Assembly (NCBI RefSeq): GCF_023544465.1
Contig: NZ_JALPVL010000016.1
Coordinates: 62,001 to 126,000 of the forward strand
DNA: 64,000 nt
Source: Paractinoplanes maris
GTDB taxonomy: Bacteria; Actinomycetota; Actinomycetes; Mycobacteriales; Micromonosporaceae
Reading direction: 5' to 3'
Below, piece by piece: positions 42,689-51,300 of this stretch. The position numbers were made by a program, and so were the translations under genes. The notes below the pieces were generated by a model, which made no database searches, had not been told where the DNA came from, and saw nothing but the letters and a program-made list of their open reading frames with translations. Each line of letters starts with the position of its first letter. Within the stretch, counting starts at the first letter, position 1.

Positions 42689-43497
42689 GTGAGGTTCCGC
42701 CCGAACGTGCGGGCCACCTTGCGGACCACGCGCCAGCCCGGCTGGGCCACCTGCTTGGCCTTGGGGATCAGGCCGGTCTCGCCGGTCTTGACCAGCTCGA
42801 CCAGGTCGGCCCCACTGTGGTCGGGGGTCGGCTGCAGGCGCGGGACGGCCAGGCTCTTCTCGCCCGGCGTGTGCAGGCGGCGGCCGACCTCGGTGGCGTT
42901 CTCGTGGCCGGTGGCCGCCACGATGTCACGGACCCGCCGGCTGTTGTATCCGTGCGGGTAGGCGAAGGACCGTACCTTGAGCTGCAGGCGCTGCTCGAGC
43001 TCGTCGTGGCTGTCGGCGATCTCGTGGCGCAACTGGTCGGGCGGCAGCACGTCGAGCGGGTGGTGGATCAGGCTGTGGTTGCCGATCTCGACCCCGGCCG
43101 CGGCCACCTCGCCCAGCTCGTCCCAGGTGAGCATCGGCCCGAAGTCGGGAGCCGACGCGCCCAGCCACCCGGCCGTGCCGCCCAGGTGGCCGACCGAGGC
43201 GTAGAGGGTCGCGCCCGTACCGGTCTCCTCGAGCACCGGCACGCCCTCGGTCAGGAAGTCCCGATATCCGTCGTCGAACGTGACGGCGACCAGCTTCTCG
43301 GTGCTGCCGGCGGCCAGCAGGTCGAGCGCCTCGGTCAGCCCGACCAGGCGGTAACCGGCGGCGCTCAGTGCCTGCAACTGCTCGCGGAGCAGGGCGGGCG
43401 GCACCGCGAGGTCGCGCAGGGGCCCACCGACGGCGGACACGGAGTGGTACATGAGTGCCGGAAGGGTGCTCCAGCCCGGCCTCGTCGTCACGGTCAC
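42685..43497 (-). CDS. Polysaccharide deacetylase (NodB/CE4)
   Basis: Metal-dependent sugar N- or O-deacetylase of 270 residues. The catalytic motif TFDDGYRDF supplies the base and metal Asp, and GNHSLIHHPL carries the His ligands; FAYPHGYNS is the third motif. No signal peptide, so it may be cytoplasmic or use non-classical export. GTG start 43497. First gene of a coupled three-gene unit with the GH26-like and beta-helix proteins. Confidence 0.9.
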   Translation of the reverse strand: MTVTTRPGWSTLPALMYHSVSAVGGPLRDLAVPPALLREQLQALSAAGYRLVGLTEALDLLAAGSTEKLVAVTFDDGYRDFLTEGVPVLEETGTGATLYASVGHLGGTAGWLGASAPDFGPMLTWDELGEVAAAGVEIGNHSLIHHPLDVLPPDQLRHEIADSHDELEQRLQLKVRSFAYPHGYNSRRVRDIVAATGHENATEVGRRLHTPGEKSLAVPRLQPTPDHSGADLVELVKTGETGLIPKAKQVAQPGWRVVRKVARTFGRNLT

Positions 43498-43656
43498 GCG
43501 GTCGTCCTTGTACGCCTTGTGGTCTGAGGTTCCACGCTAAGTGGAACCCTTGCGCTGGTTGCGGCTTTCTCCGTTTTGTCCCTCTGCCGAAAGTCGTAGC
43601 CGAAGTCCCGCTCCGGGCAGAGGCGCGCGGGGATCTCCACTCGGAAGAGTGAGGTT

Positions 43657-43887
43657 ATGACATTCAATCCGCTGCGCTGCGCGGAGAGTACTTGCCAGGC
43701 GGCCGTCGTGCTACTGGCAACCCTGGTTCCGGCCGCGTGGCAGGCCCTCGATCCGGGCCTCGCCGCCGTCCTCGCGTCCATGTTCGTGATCGTCTCGGCC
43801 GCCATCTATGCCCTGCACGCGGTCACTTTCGACGCGTTCCGGCTGACCGGCCGGCGACTTTTCTCGACCGCCGTCCGCGATGAGTGA
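43657..43887 (+). CDS. Small two-helix membrane protein
   Basis: Hypothetical protein of 76 residues with two hydrophobic stretches (AAVVLLATLVPAAW and LAAVLASMFVIVSAAIYALH). Start ATG 43657 follows AGTGAGGTT. It overlaps the next gene by 8 bp, which supports that it is translated. Not recognised. Confidence 0.55.
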   Translation: MTFNPLRCAESTCQAAVVLLATLVPAAWQALDPGLAAVLASMFVIVSAAIYALHAVTFDAFRLTGRRLFSTAVRDE

Positions 43888-44611
43888 ACCGTCGGAGCGC
43901 CACGCCCGTACCCCCGGTCGACGACGGTCCTTCACCACCCGGGGGCGACGGGATATGTTCAGATTGATCCACTTGCAGGCCGAGAGCGGCATACCTCGCA
44001 TAAGCGTGGCTTCCGACGGTTACGCCAGTTCCCGGATCGCGTTGACCCGATATCGCAGTGCCCCGGCCGCCTATTTCGGGGTCGGCCGCTTCGATCACGA
44101 GGGCACCCTGGCCGAGATAATTCTCGACCGGTTGTGCGGCCCGCTCGGCGACTGCCCGCGCCCGGCCACCCTGGTGCACGCGGCCACCTATTACCGCCTC
44201 TGCGAGACCTGCGCGACCGGGCTCGACGTGCTGACCGTGCCCGAGCTGGCCCGCCTGCTGGGCATCGCCTGCCGCCTCGCCCCGGTGCCGGCCCGCGCCG
44301 GGCGGCACGCCGCGCCCGAGGAGCACTCGCCGGCCGGCAACCGGATCGCCCGCGAGTTCGCCACCCGGGTCGACGACCCGCAGTGGCGCCGGGCGCTCTG
44401 CGCCGAGCTGGTGCACACCCCCGGCGCGGTCAACGGCCTGCTGATCGGCGTGGGCGCGCTGACCCACCGGGACGTGCTCGACCTCTACCCCCGGCTGCGC
44501 ACGCTGGCCGACGAGCTGCCGCCGGCGGTCCGCGAGGAGCTCGCCCGGGCCACCGTCCGCCCGCTCTCGCCGGCCGGCGTCGCCGGGCTGCGCCTCGGCC
44601 TAAAGACCTAG
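43880..44611 (+). CDS. Hypothetical protein
   Basis: Protein of 243 residues, not recognised. It starts with a basic segment (ARTPGRRRSFTTRGRR), then a mixed helical body with cysteines near 95-120 (LCGPLGDC and LCETCATG). No signal peptide or clear membrane helix. It overlaps the small membrane protein upstream by 8 bp and converges with the propeller gene by 12 bp. A local operon role is the only inference possible. Confidence 0.55.
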   Translation: MSEPSERHARTPGRRRSFTTRGRRDMFRLIHLQAESGIPRISVASDGYASSRIALTRYRSAPAAYFGVGRFDHEGTLAEIILDRLCGPLGDCPRPATLVHAATYYRLCETCATGLDVLTVPELARLLGIACRLAPVPARAGRHAAPEEHSPAGNRIAREFATRVDDPQWRRALCAELVHTPGAVNGLLIGVGALTHRDVLDLYPRLRTLADELPPAVREELARATVRPLSPAGVAGLRLGLKT

Positions 44612-45244
44612 CTCGATCCGGCGGACAGTCCCGTTCCCGGCGCAGTCGCCGCAGGTGGTGACATAGGCGTGGTCACCACGGATGGTCAGGCTGGTCGGCG
44701 CGAAGAGGCCCTCGGAGGCGACCACCCGGTGCGGGCCCAGCACCGAGACGTGCAGCAGCGCACCGGTACGGTCACCGCTGAGCAGCCCGTTGCGGGCGAT
44801 CTCGAGCACGTAGAGGCCGTCCGGGCCCCAGGCCAGGTCGACGACGGCGGTGAAGCCACCCGCGTACACCTCGGCCGGTCGACCCGGCACCACCCGCCAC
44901 ACCCGCGCCCGGCCCGGCGGGAACGGGAAGCCGGTCAGCTCGCCCACATAGAAGGCGCCGTCCGGCCCCCGGGCGACCGCGCTCGGCACCGGCGGCATCC
45001 GCACCGGCATGCCGCGCGGCGTGCCATCGGGCAGCCGGGCCGGCGCGGGCACCATCCGGCTCGGGAACGACGCGACGGTCGACCGGCGCCCCCGTGGGGC
45101 CAGCCGGACCAACGTGTCCCCCTCGGTCACGTAGACCCGGCCTCGCCGATCGACCGCCGAGTCGAACGGACCGGTGGCCAACCCTGGGACCGGCTCGACC
45201 GGAACCCCCAGCAACGCGGCCACGAGCACTGCAGTGATGAACAT
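44600..45244 (-). CDS. ScyD/ScyE-like secreted beta-propeller protein
   Basis: Exported protein of 214 residues. The signal is MFITAVLVAALLGVPVEPVPG; propeller-like strands follow (AVDRRGRVYVTEGDTLVRL, AVARGPDGAFYVGELTG, DLAWGPDGLYVLEI, TSLTIRGDHAYVTT). It resembles short actinobacterial ScyD/ScyE-type propellers; function unknown. Start is the ATG at 45244; the long open frame beyond 45244 is not part of the gene. It converges with the previous hypothetical gene. Confidence 0.75.
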   Translation of the reverse strand: MFITAVLVAALLGVPVEPVPGLATGPFDSAVDRRGRVYVTEGDTLVRLAPRGRRSTVASFPSRMVPAPARLPDGTPRGMPVRMPPVPSAVARGPDGAFYVGELTGFPFPPGRARVWRVVPGRPAEVYAGGFTAVVDLAWGPDGLYVLEIARNGLLSGDRTGALLHVSVLGPHRVVASEGLFAPTSLTIRGDHAYVTTCGDCAGNGTVRRIELGL

Positions 45245-45331
45245 GTGAAACCCCCGTGCACCGGTTATAGGGCCCCGCAGCGGTGTCCGGGGTGGATCAG
45301 TCCTCGATCCGACCGGCATTACGGTGATGCC

Positions 45332-46006
45332 ATGACGCTCACCTTCGAGGAGCTGACCGCGCGCGCCCGGGCCCTGGTGACCGGCGGACGGCGCGCGGTG
45401 CTGGGAATCGCCGGGCCGCCCGCCGCCGGCAAGACGACGCTGGCCGAGCACCTGGTCGCCGCGCTGGCCCCGGCGCCGCCGGACGGGCTGACCGCCGGCG
45501 CGTGGGTGGCGCACGTGCCGATGGACGGATTCCACCTCGCCGACCTCGAGCTCGAACGGCTCGGGCGGCGCGACCGCAAGGGTGCGCCGGACACGTTCGA
45601 CGCCTCCGGCTACGCCGCCCTGCTGCGCCGGCTGCACGACGACCAGGACGACGTGATCTACGCGCCCGGCTTCGAGCGGACCATCGAGCAGCCGATCGCC
45701 GGGGCCGTCCCGATCGAGCGGTCGGCCCGGCTGATCGTCAGCGAGGGCAATTACCTGCTGCTGGAGTCCTGGCAGCCGGTGCGCGCGTTGCTGACCGAGG
45801 TCTGGTATGCCGACCTCGACCACTCGGAACGCCTGCGCCGGCTGATCGACCGGCACGTGCGGTTCGGCAAGGACGAGACGGACGCGATCGAGTGGGCCAC
45901 CGGCACCGACGAGCGCAACGCCGCCGTGATCGCCGAGACCCGCGACCGGGCCGACCTGATCGTGCCCGCGTCACTTATCCACAGGGTGGGCACGCCACCG
46001 GCCTGA
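45332..46006 (+). CDS. Nucleoside/nucleotide kinase-family P-loop protein
   Basis: ATP-binding phosphotransferase of 224 residues with Walker A GPPAAGKTT near residue 30 and the uridine-kinase/PanK-like motif PMDGFHLAD. The lid contains FDASGYAALL and the base-binding strand is LIVSEGNYLLLE. It resembles actinobacterial nucleoside-kinase-like proteins (YczA/uridine kinase-like) whose substrate is not established. ATG 45332; start-proximal DNA is divergent to the propeller gene. A DnaA-box-like TTATCCACAG lies inside at 45975-45984. Confidence 0.85.
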   Translation: MTLTFEELTARARALVTGGRRAVLGIAGPPAAGKTTLAEHLVAALAPAPPDGLTAGAWVAHVPMDGFHLADLELERLGRRDRKGAPDTFDASGYAALLRRLHDDQDDVIYAPGFERTIEQPIAGAVPIERSARLIVSEGNYLLLESWQPVRALLTEVWYADLDHSERLRRLIDRHVRFGKDETDAIEWATGTDERNAAVIAETRDRADLIVPASLIHRVGTPPA

Positions 46007-46024
46007 GGTGTCATAGTTCAACGC

Positions 46025-47206
46025 GTGTCCGTAGGAGAAGCAGTCGAGACCGAGCCGCGCCGACGGCCGGGGCGCGCGATCCGGTTCGCGCTGACCATCG
46101 GTGCGGTGTTGTTGCTGCTGCTCGGAGTGCCCTGGTTCTTCCTGATCATGTCGGGCAACTCCTGGCCCGGCGGTGTGCGGGTGGCCGGCACGATCGTCTT
46201 CGCGGTCGCGCTCGTGGCGTTCCCGATCCTGATGTTCTCGGGTCACGGGCCGCGCCACCGCGACGGGCCGGCGGTCATCGCCGACACGATGCTGGGCGTC
46301 ATCTGGGTCCTGTTCGTGTGGTCGCTGCTGGGCCAGGTCGTGACGCTGATCCTGTGGATCTCCGGCGTCGACGGGCCGGCGCGTTACCGCGTCGCCACGG
46401 CCGTGATCGTGGTGATCTCGCTGGTCCTGCTGCTCTGGGGCCATGCCGAGGCCCGGCGCGTGCCGCGGGTGCGCAGGGTCGACGTCGTGCTGCCCCGGCT
46501 GGGGCGCGGGCTCGACGGGTTGCGGCTGGTCCTGCTGACCGACACCCACTACGGGCCGATCGAGCGGTCGCGCTGGTCGCGCCGGGTCATCGAGGTGGTC
46601 AACACGCTCGACGCCGACGTGGTGGCCCACACCGGTGACATCGCCGACGGTGAGGTCGCGCAACGCGTCCGCCAGGCCGCGCCGCTCGGCGACGCGCGGG
46701 CCTCGCTGGCCCGGGTCTACGTCACCGGCAACCACGAATACTTCAGCGGGGCCCAGGGCTGGGTCGACCACATGTCCGAGCTGGGCTGGGAGGCGCTGCA
46801 CAACCGGCACCTGGTCGTCTCGCGCGGCGGCGACTCGCTGGTGGTGGCGGGGGTCGACGACCGGACGGCCGCGGGCTCGGGGGTGCCCGGGCATCACGCC
46901 GACCATGAGGCGGCGCTCGAGGGTGCCGATCCGGCCCTGCCCGTGCTGCTGCTGGCCCACCAGCCGCAGCAGATCACCGGGGCCGTGGCTCACGGGGTCG
47001 ACCTGCAGATCTCGGGCCACACCCACGGCGGCCAGATGTGGCCCTTCCACTACCTCGTCCGGCTCGACCAGCCGGTTCTGCAGGGGCTTTCGCGGCACTC
47101 CGAGCGCACGCAGCTCTACACGAGCCGGGGCACCGGCTTCTGGGGCCCGCCGTTCCGCATCTTCGCCCCGAGCGAGATCACCCTGCTGACCCTGCGCGCG
47201 GGCTGA
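46025..47206 (+). CDS. Membrane-associated metallophosphoesterase
   Basis: Protein of 393 residues. Four hydrophobic helices (about 15-140) precede a calcineurin-like phosphoesterase domain with LTDTHYGP, GDIADGE, GNHEYF, LLAHQP and SGHTHGGQMW, the complete metal-binding set, resembling YaeI-type enzymes. The domain should face the cytoplasm or periplasm depending on topology, which cannot be fixed here. GTG start 18 bp after the kinase gene, so the two may be co-transcribed. Confidence 0.9.
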   Translation: MSVGEAVETEPRRRPGRAIRFALTIGAVLLLLLGVPWFFLIMSGNSWPGGVRVAGTIVFAVALVAFPILMFSGHGPRHRDGPAVIADTMLGVIWVLFVWSLLGQVVTLILWISGVDGPARYRVATAVIVVISLVLLLWGHAEARRVPRVRRVDVVLPRLGRGLDGLRLVLLTDTHYGPIERSRWSRRVIEVVNTLDADVVAHTGDIADGEVAQRVRQAAPLGDARASLARVYVTGNHEYFSGAQGWVDHMSELGWEALHNRHLVVSRGGDSLVVAGVDDRTAAGSGVPGHHADHEAALEGADPALPVLLLAHQPQQITGAVAHGVDLQISGHTHGGQMWPFHYLVRLDQPVLQGLSRHSERTQLYTSRGTGFWGPPFRIFAPSEITLLTLRAG

Positions 47207-47229
47207 CCCGCCGGCGCCGGCCCGCGCGC
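47194..47229. terminator. Bidirectional hairpin terminator
   Basis: GCGCGCGGGC (47194-47203) and GCCCGCGCGC (47220-47229) form a perfect 10-bp stem spanning the phosphoesterase stop, between two convergent genes (stops at 47206 and 47232). Confidence 0.7.
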
Positions 47230-47231
47230 TC

Positions 47232-47879
47232 TCAGTGCGCCAGGTTGACGTGCGCCCGGTGCTGATCGCCCTTCTCGATGAGATCGACGAGGCCGAGCGC
47301 GTAGTCCGCCCCGGAGATCGCACCACCCTCGGGCTCCACGGCCACCTCGCCGCCGACCCGATATCGGCCCAGCCGCTCACCGGGCACGTAGGAGCCGAAC
47401 CCGCCGGCCGGGCTCACGAACACCCAGTCGAGCGTCTCCGGCGTGGCCGGCAGGTCGTCGATGACGAGCGCGGCCCCCGTGCGGATCTCGTCGTGGAACT
47501 CGGCCGGGGCGTGGCTGAGGTCCTCCACGTAACGCGGGGCACCGGCCGCCGGGCGCAGCGACGAGAAGCCGCCGACGACGAACAGCCGGGCCCCCGCGGC
47601 GTCGGCCAGACGGGCGACTATGCGATAGACGTTGCGGAACGTGGAGCCGGCGAGCGGGCCCCGCGGCGCGAGCGCAGCCACCACGACGTCCGCTCCGGCG
47701 ACGACCGACGACAGCGCTGCCTCGTCCCGGGCGTCGCCCTGGACATAGGTGACGCCCGGGACGGGCTCGGTGGGAAGCGCGCGGCTGAACGCCGTGACCT
47801 GGTGACCGCGAGCGGCGGCCTCCGCGACGATGGCCGATCCGGCGTAGCCGGTACCGCCGAGAACGACCGCATCGGGGAC
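47232..47879 (-). CDS. NAD(P)H-binding (NmrA/SDR-a5-like) reductase, start missing
   Basis: The recognisable 215-residue body starts with the nucleotide-binding VVLGGTGYAGSAIVAEAA and continues with GADVVVAAL, VGGFSSLRP and GGAISGADYALGLVDLIE, typical of NmrA-like atypical SDRs, so it is almost complete. But no ATG, GTG or TTG lies in frame near the expected N-terminus: the codons before the Rossmann strand are GTC CCC GAT. The gene abuts head-to-head with an HxlR gene with no intergenic DNA, so both starts and the promoter look deleted. May be non-functional. Confidence 0.65.
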   Translation of the reverse strand, partial: VPDAVVLGGTGYAGSAIVAEAAARGHQVTAFSRALPTEPVPGVTYVQGDARDEAALSSVVAGADVVVAALAPRGPLAGSTFRNVYRIVARLADAAGARLFVVGGFSSLRPAAGAPRYVEDLSHAPAEFHDEIRTGAALVIDDLPATPETLDWVFVSPAGGFGSYVPGERLGRYRVGGEVAVEPEGGAISGADYALGLVDLIEKGDQHRAHVNLAH

Positions 47880-48173
47880 CGGTGGACTGTCCTGATCGTC
47901 GGTGTCCTCGGCGAGGGCGACGCGCGCTTCTCCGAGTTGCGGCGGCGCATCGAGGGCATCTCGCAGAAGATGCTGACCCAGACCTTGCGCGGGCTCGAGC
48001 GCGACGGGCTGGTGCGCCGCACGGTCCACGCCGAGGTGCCGGTGCGCGTGGAGTACGCGCTCACCGAGGCCGGCCGGACGTTGCTGGAGCCGCTCCGCGC
48101 GCTCCGGACGTGGTCGATCGAGCACCTCGGCGACGTCTCGGCATCGCAGGACGCCTACGACCGGGTGGAATGA
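47802..48173 (+). CDS. HxlR-family regulator, N-terminus lost at junction
   Basis: The HxlR winged helix is clear from about 47862: DRIGDRWTVLIVGVLGEG, RFSELRRRIEGISQKMLTQT, LRGLERDGLVRRT and VEYALTEAGRTLLEPL. The usual N-terminal leader with its conserved Cys is absent. The closest in-frame start is a GTG at 47802, which lies inside antisense of the reductase and has no Shine-Dalgarno. HxlR genes are often divergent from such reductases and regulate them; here the shared control region is gone. The end at 48173 is normal. Confidence 0.6.
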   Translation: MTASGGLRDDGRSGVAGTAENDRIGDRWTVLIVGVLGEGDARFSELRRRIEGISQKMLTQTLRGLERDGLVRRTVHAEVPVRVEYALTEAGRTLLEPLRALRTWSIEHLGDVSASQDAYDRVE

Positions 48174-48308
48174 GCGGCCGCAAGAAATTGCCCGGACGGC
48201 CATGGTGACCGGCGCCATGCCGGTTCGACCCGTAATTGCGTTGAAGACCTCCGGTTCGGCCGTGAGGATGGGAAGACCGCCTCCCCCACAAGCCAGAGGA
48301 CTACTCCC

Positions 48309-51300
48309 ATGCGCCTGCTTCGCGATCTGTGGGCCACCTCGAGGAGCCGCTCGGCCCTCGCGGTGGCTCTCATCCTGCTCGGCGCAGCGGGGTCGGCGGG
48401 AGCGCTGGCGCTGTCCGGTCAGGTCCTGATCAACCGCTCCATGCCGCTGTTCGTCGTGCTCGCCGGCGCGCTCGTCGCGTCGGTGCTCAGCGACGTCTTC
48501 GTCGGGCTGGTCGCGGCCCGGCTGACCGCCGACTGGACGGCCCGGCTGCGCCGCGGGCTCAACCGGGTGGCCTTCGGGCAGGATCTGCCCACGCTGGAGA
48601 ACACGCCGGTCGGTGAGCTGCTCGACCGGATCGACTCCGACGTCTACGAGGTCGGCTCGCAACTGCGCGGCAGCGGCGTGCGGATCGCGCAGTCCGTGGC
48701 GGTCGCCCTCTTCTCGATCCTGACCGCCTTCTTCGTGTGGTGGCCGGCCGGTGTCGGCATGGTCTTCGTGTCGATCCTGCTCTTCCTCGCCCTGAACAAA
48801 CCGATCCAGCGGATCTCGCCGATGCGCATCGCGGAGGAGGAGTCCTGGTCGGACCTGGCCGCGGTCATGGAGGAGTCCATCCACGGGCAGGACGACGTGC
48901 GCACCAGCCTGGCCGCGCCCTACGTGCGCCGGCTCTACGCTCAGCGGGCGGCCGAGGTGCTCCGGCGCGGGCGCCTGGTGTGGCGGGCGTCGGCCCGGAT
49001 CACCATGGGCGCGGGCACCATCACCCGGTCGCTGATCGCTGTCCTGGTCGTCGTCGGCGCGTGGGCCCTGATCAACGGGCACATCGACGGCGCCCGGCTG
49101 ACCGCCGTGTGGCTGCTCGCGCTGGGCTTCGGCGGCACCCTCGAGCACGTCACTCGCATGGTGCCCGAGCTGCAGAACGCACTGGGGGCCTGGAGCCGCG
49201 TCCAGATGCTGCAGGACGTGCCCCAGGAGCCGACCGACGGCGTGCCGCCGGTCGACGGCGACCTGGTCGTGCGAGACCTGACCTTCCGGTACGGCGAGAC
49301 CGACAGCGGCCGCCCACCGGCTCTCAAGGACGTCAGCCTGACCTTCGCGCGGGGCCGCTCGTACGCTCTGATCGGCCGCACCGGCTCGGGCAAGTCGACG
49401 CTGGCCAAGGTGCTGACCCGGGCCGTCGACGTGCCGCGGGGCACCGTCTTCCTGGGCGGCGTCGACCTCAACGACATGGAGGTCGAGGGCCTGCGCCGCT
49501 GGACGGCGATCGTGCCGCAGCGGACCGAGATCCTGGCCGGCACCCTGGCCGAGAACATCGCCCTGTTCGACCCGGTGCTGCTGCCCCGGGCGGCCACCGC
49601 GCTCGACGAGCTGGGGCTGACCCCGTGGGCGGCCGGCCTGCCCGAGGGGCTCGACACCAAGCTGGGCGAGGGCGGCTACAAGCTGTCGGCCGGGCAGGAG
49701 CAGTTGGTCGCGTTCGCCCGCATCCTGGTCCGCGACCCCCACGTGGTGATCCTCGACGAGGCGACCGCGCGGATGGACCCGGTCACCGAGTCGTGGGTCC
49801 AGCGCGCCACCGACCGCCTGCTCACCGGCCGGATCGGCGTGATCGTCGCGCACCGGCTGTCGTCCGTGCAGCGCTGCGACGAGGTGGTCGTGCTGGCCGA
49901 CGGCGTGGTGCTCGAGGCGGGCCCGTTGCGCGAGTCGCGGCGGTTCGCCGAGCTGATGGCGAGCAGCAACCTGGCCATCCCGGCGACGACCGCGAGCGGT
50001 GGTGGCGTGCTGGTCGAGGAACACGACTGGGACACCGCGGCCCAGGTCGAGCTGGGCGCCGAGGCGCTGGCCAACACGCTGCCGCCGGTCGAGCCCCCGC
50101 CGCTGCCCGAGCAGCCGCCCGCGCGCACCCTGCGCGAGATCGCCCGGCTCACCATGAACGACAAGCGGTACGGGCTGGGCGCGGTCGCCCTGTTCGCGAT
50201 CCTCGTGCTCCTCGGCCTGGACGGCGCGATCCTGCCGCTGCTCTGGGCCAACGTGGTCGACGGGCTGGGCAGCCCGCTCTACCCGGCGGTCGGGATCGCG
50301 GCCGGCCTCATCGTGGCGATCCCGACGCTCTACTACACCGGCGCGTGGTTCCCGGAGTGGTGGGTCCGCCAGATGCTGCGGATCAGCATGCGCCTGGTGC
50401 AGGGCCAGATCGGGCCCCGGCGGATCAGCAAGCACACGCCGGCCGAGGTGGTGGCCCAGGGCGGCGACACCGAGCGCGTGGTCATGCTGGCCGACAACCT
50501 GATCGACAACGCGACCAGCCTGGTGATGGTGGTGGCGATGACGCTGGCGTCGCAGTCGCTCGTGCCCGCCCTCTTCTTCCTGGGCACGATGGTCATCTCC
50601 GGCCTGGCCGCCACGCTGTTCGGACCCAAGCTGGAGGGCGCGGCCCGCCGCACGGTGGCCGCCCGGGCGGCGTTCGCCACGTCCCTGGTGTCCTCGCTGT
50701 CGGCGGCCCGGACGGTCAAGCTGGCCGGCGCCACCACGCCGGTGCTCGACCACCTGGCCCGGCTCGACGCCACCCGCAGCGACCTGCAGCGCCGCGAGAT
50801 CGCCATCCAGGTGTGGGCGCGGTCGACGCCCTCGATCGCCAGCGGCCTGCTGCCGATCGCGGCGTGGGGGCTCTACCTCTCGGGGAGCCTGTCGGCGGCG
50901 GCCACCCTCATCGCGGTGGCGACGCTGGGCGCGGCGCGCTGGTTCGCCTGGACCACGGCGTCTCTGGTGTCACAGTTCCCGTCGGCCCGGGTCTGGACGA
51001 AGCGGACGGTGGCGATGACCGGGGTCACCGACTACTCGTCGGACGTGCCCGGTGTCGACCTGGCGGCCGGCACGGCGCCGGCACCGCCGACCGCGCCGCG
51101 GAACCCGTTGCGCACCCTGGAGCTGCGTCACTTCAGTGCCGTGCACGAGAACGGCACGGTCGGGGCGCAGGACGTCGACCTGACCGTCGAGCGGGGCCAG
51201 CTCGTGCTGGTGGTGGGGCCGGTCGGGGCGGGCAAGTCGTCGCTGCTGCGGGCGCTCGCGGGCATCGTCCATCACGCCGGTGAGCTGCGGTGGAACGGTG

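Noticed and set aside
47232..50753. A 1173-residue minus-strand open frame across the ABC exporter
   Set aside because: High-GC antisense shadow. Only its last 216 codons (the reductase) have domain motifs; the rest mirrors the exporter.
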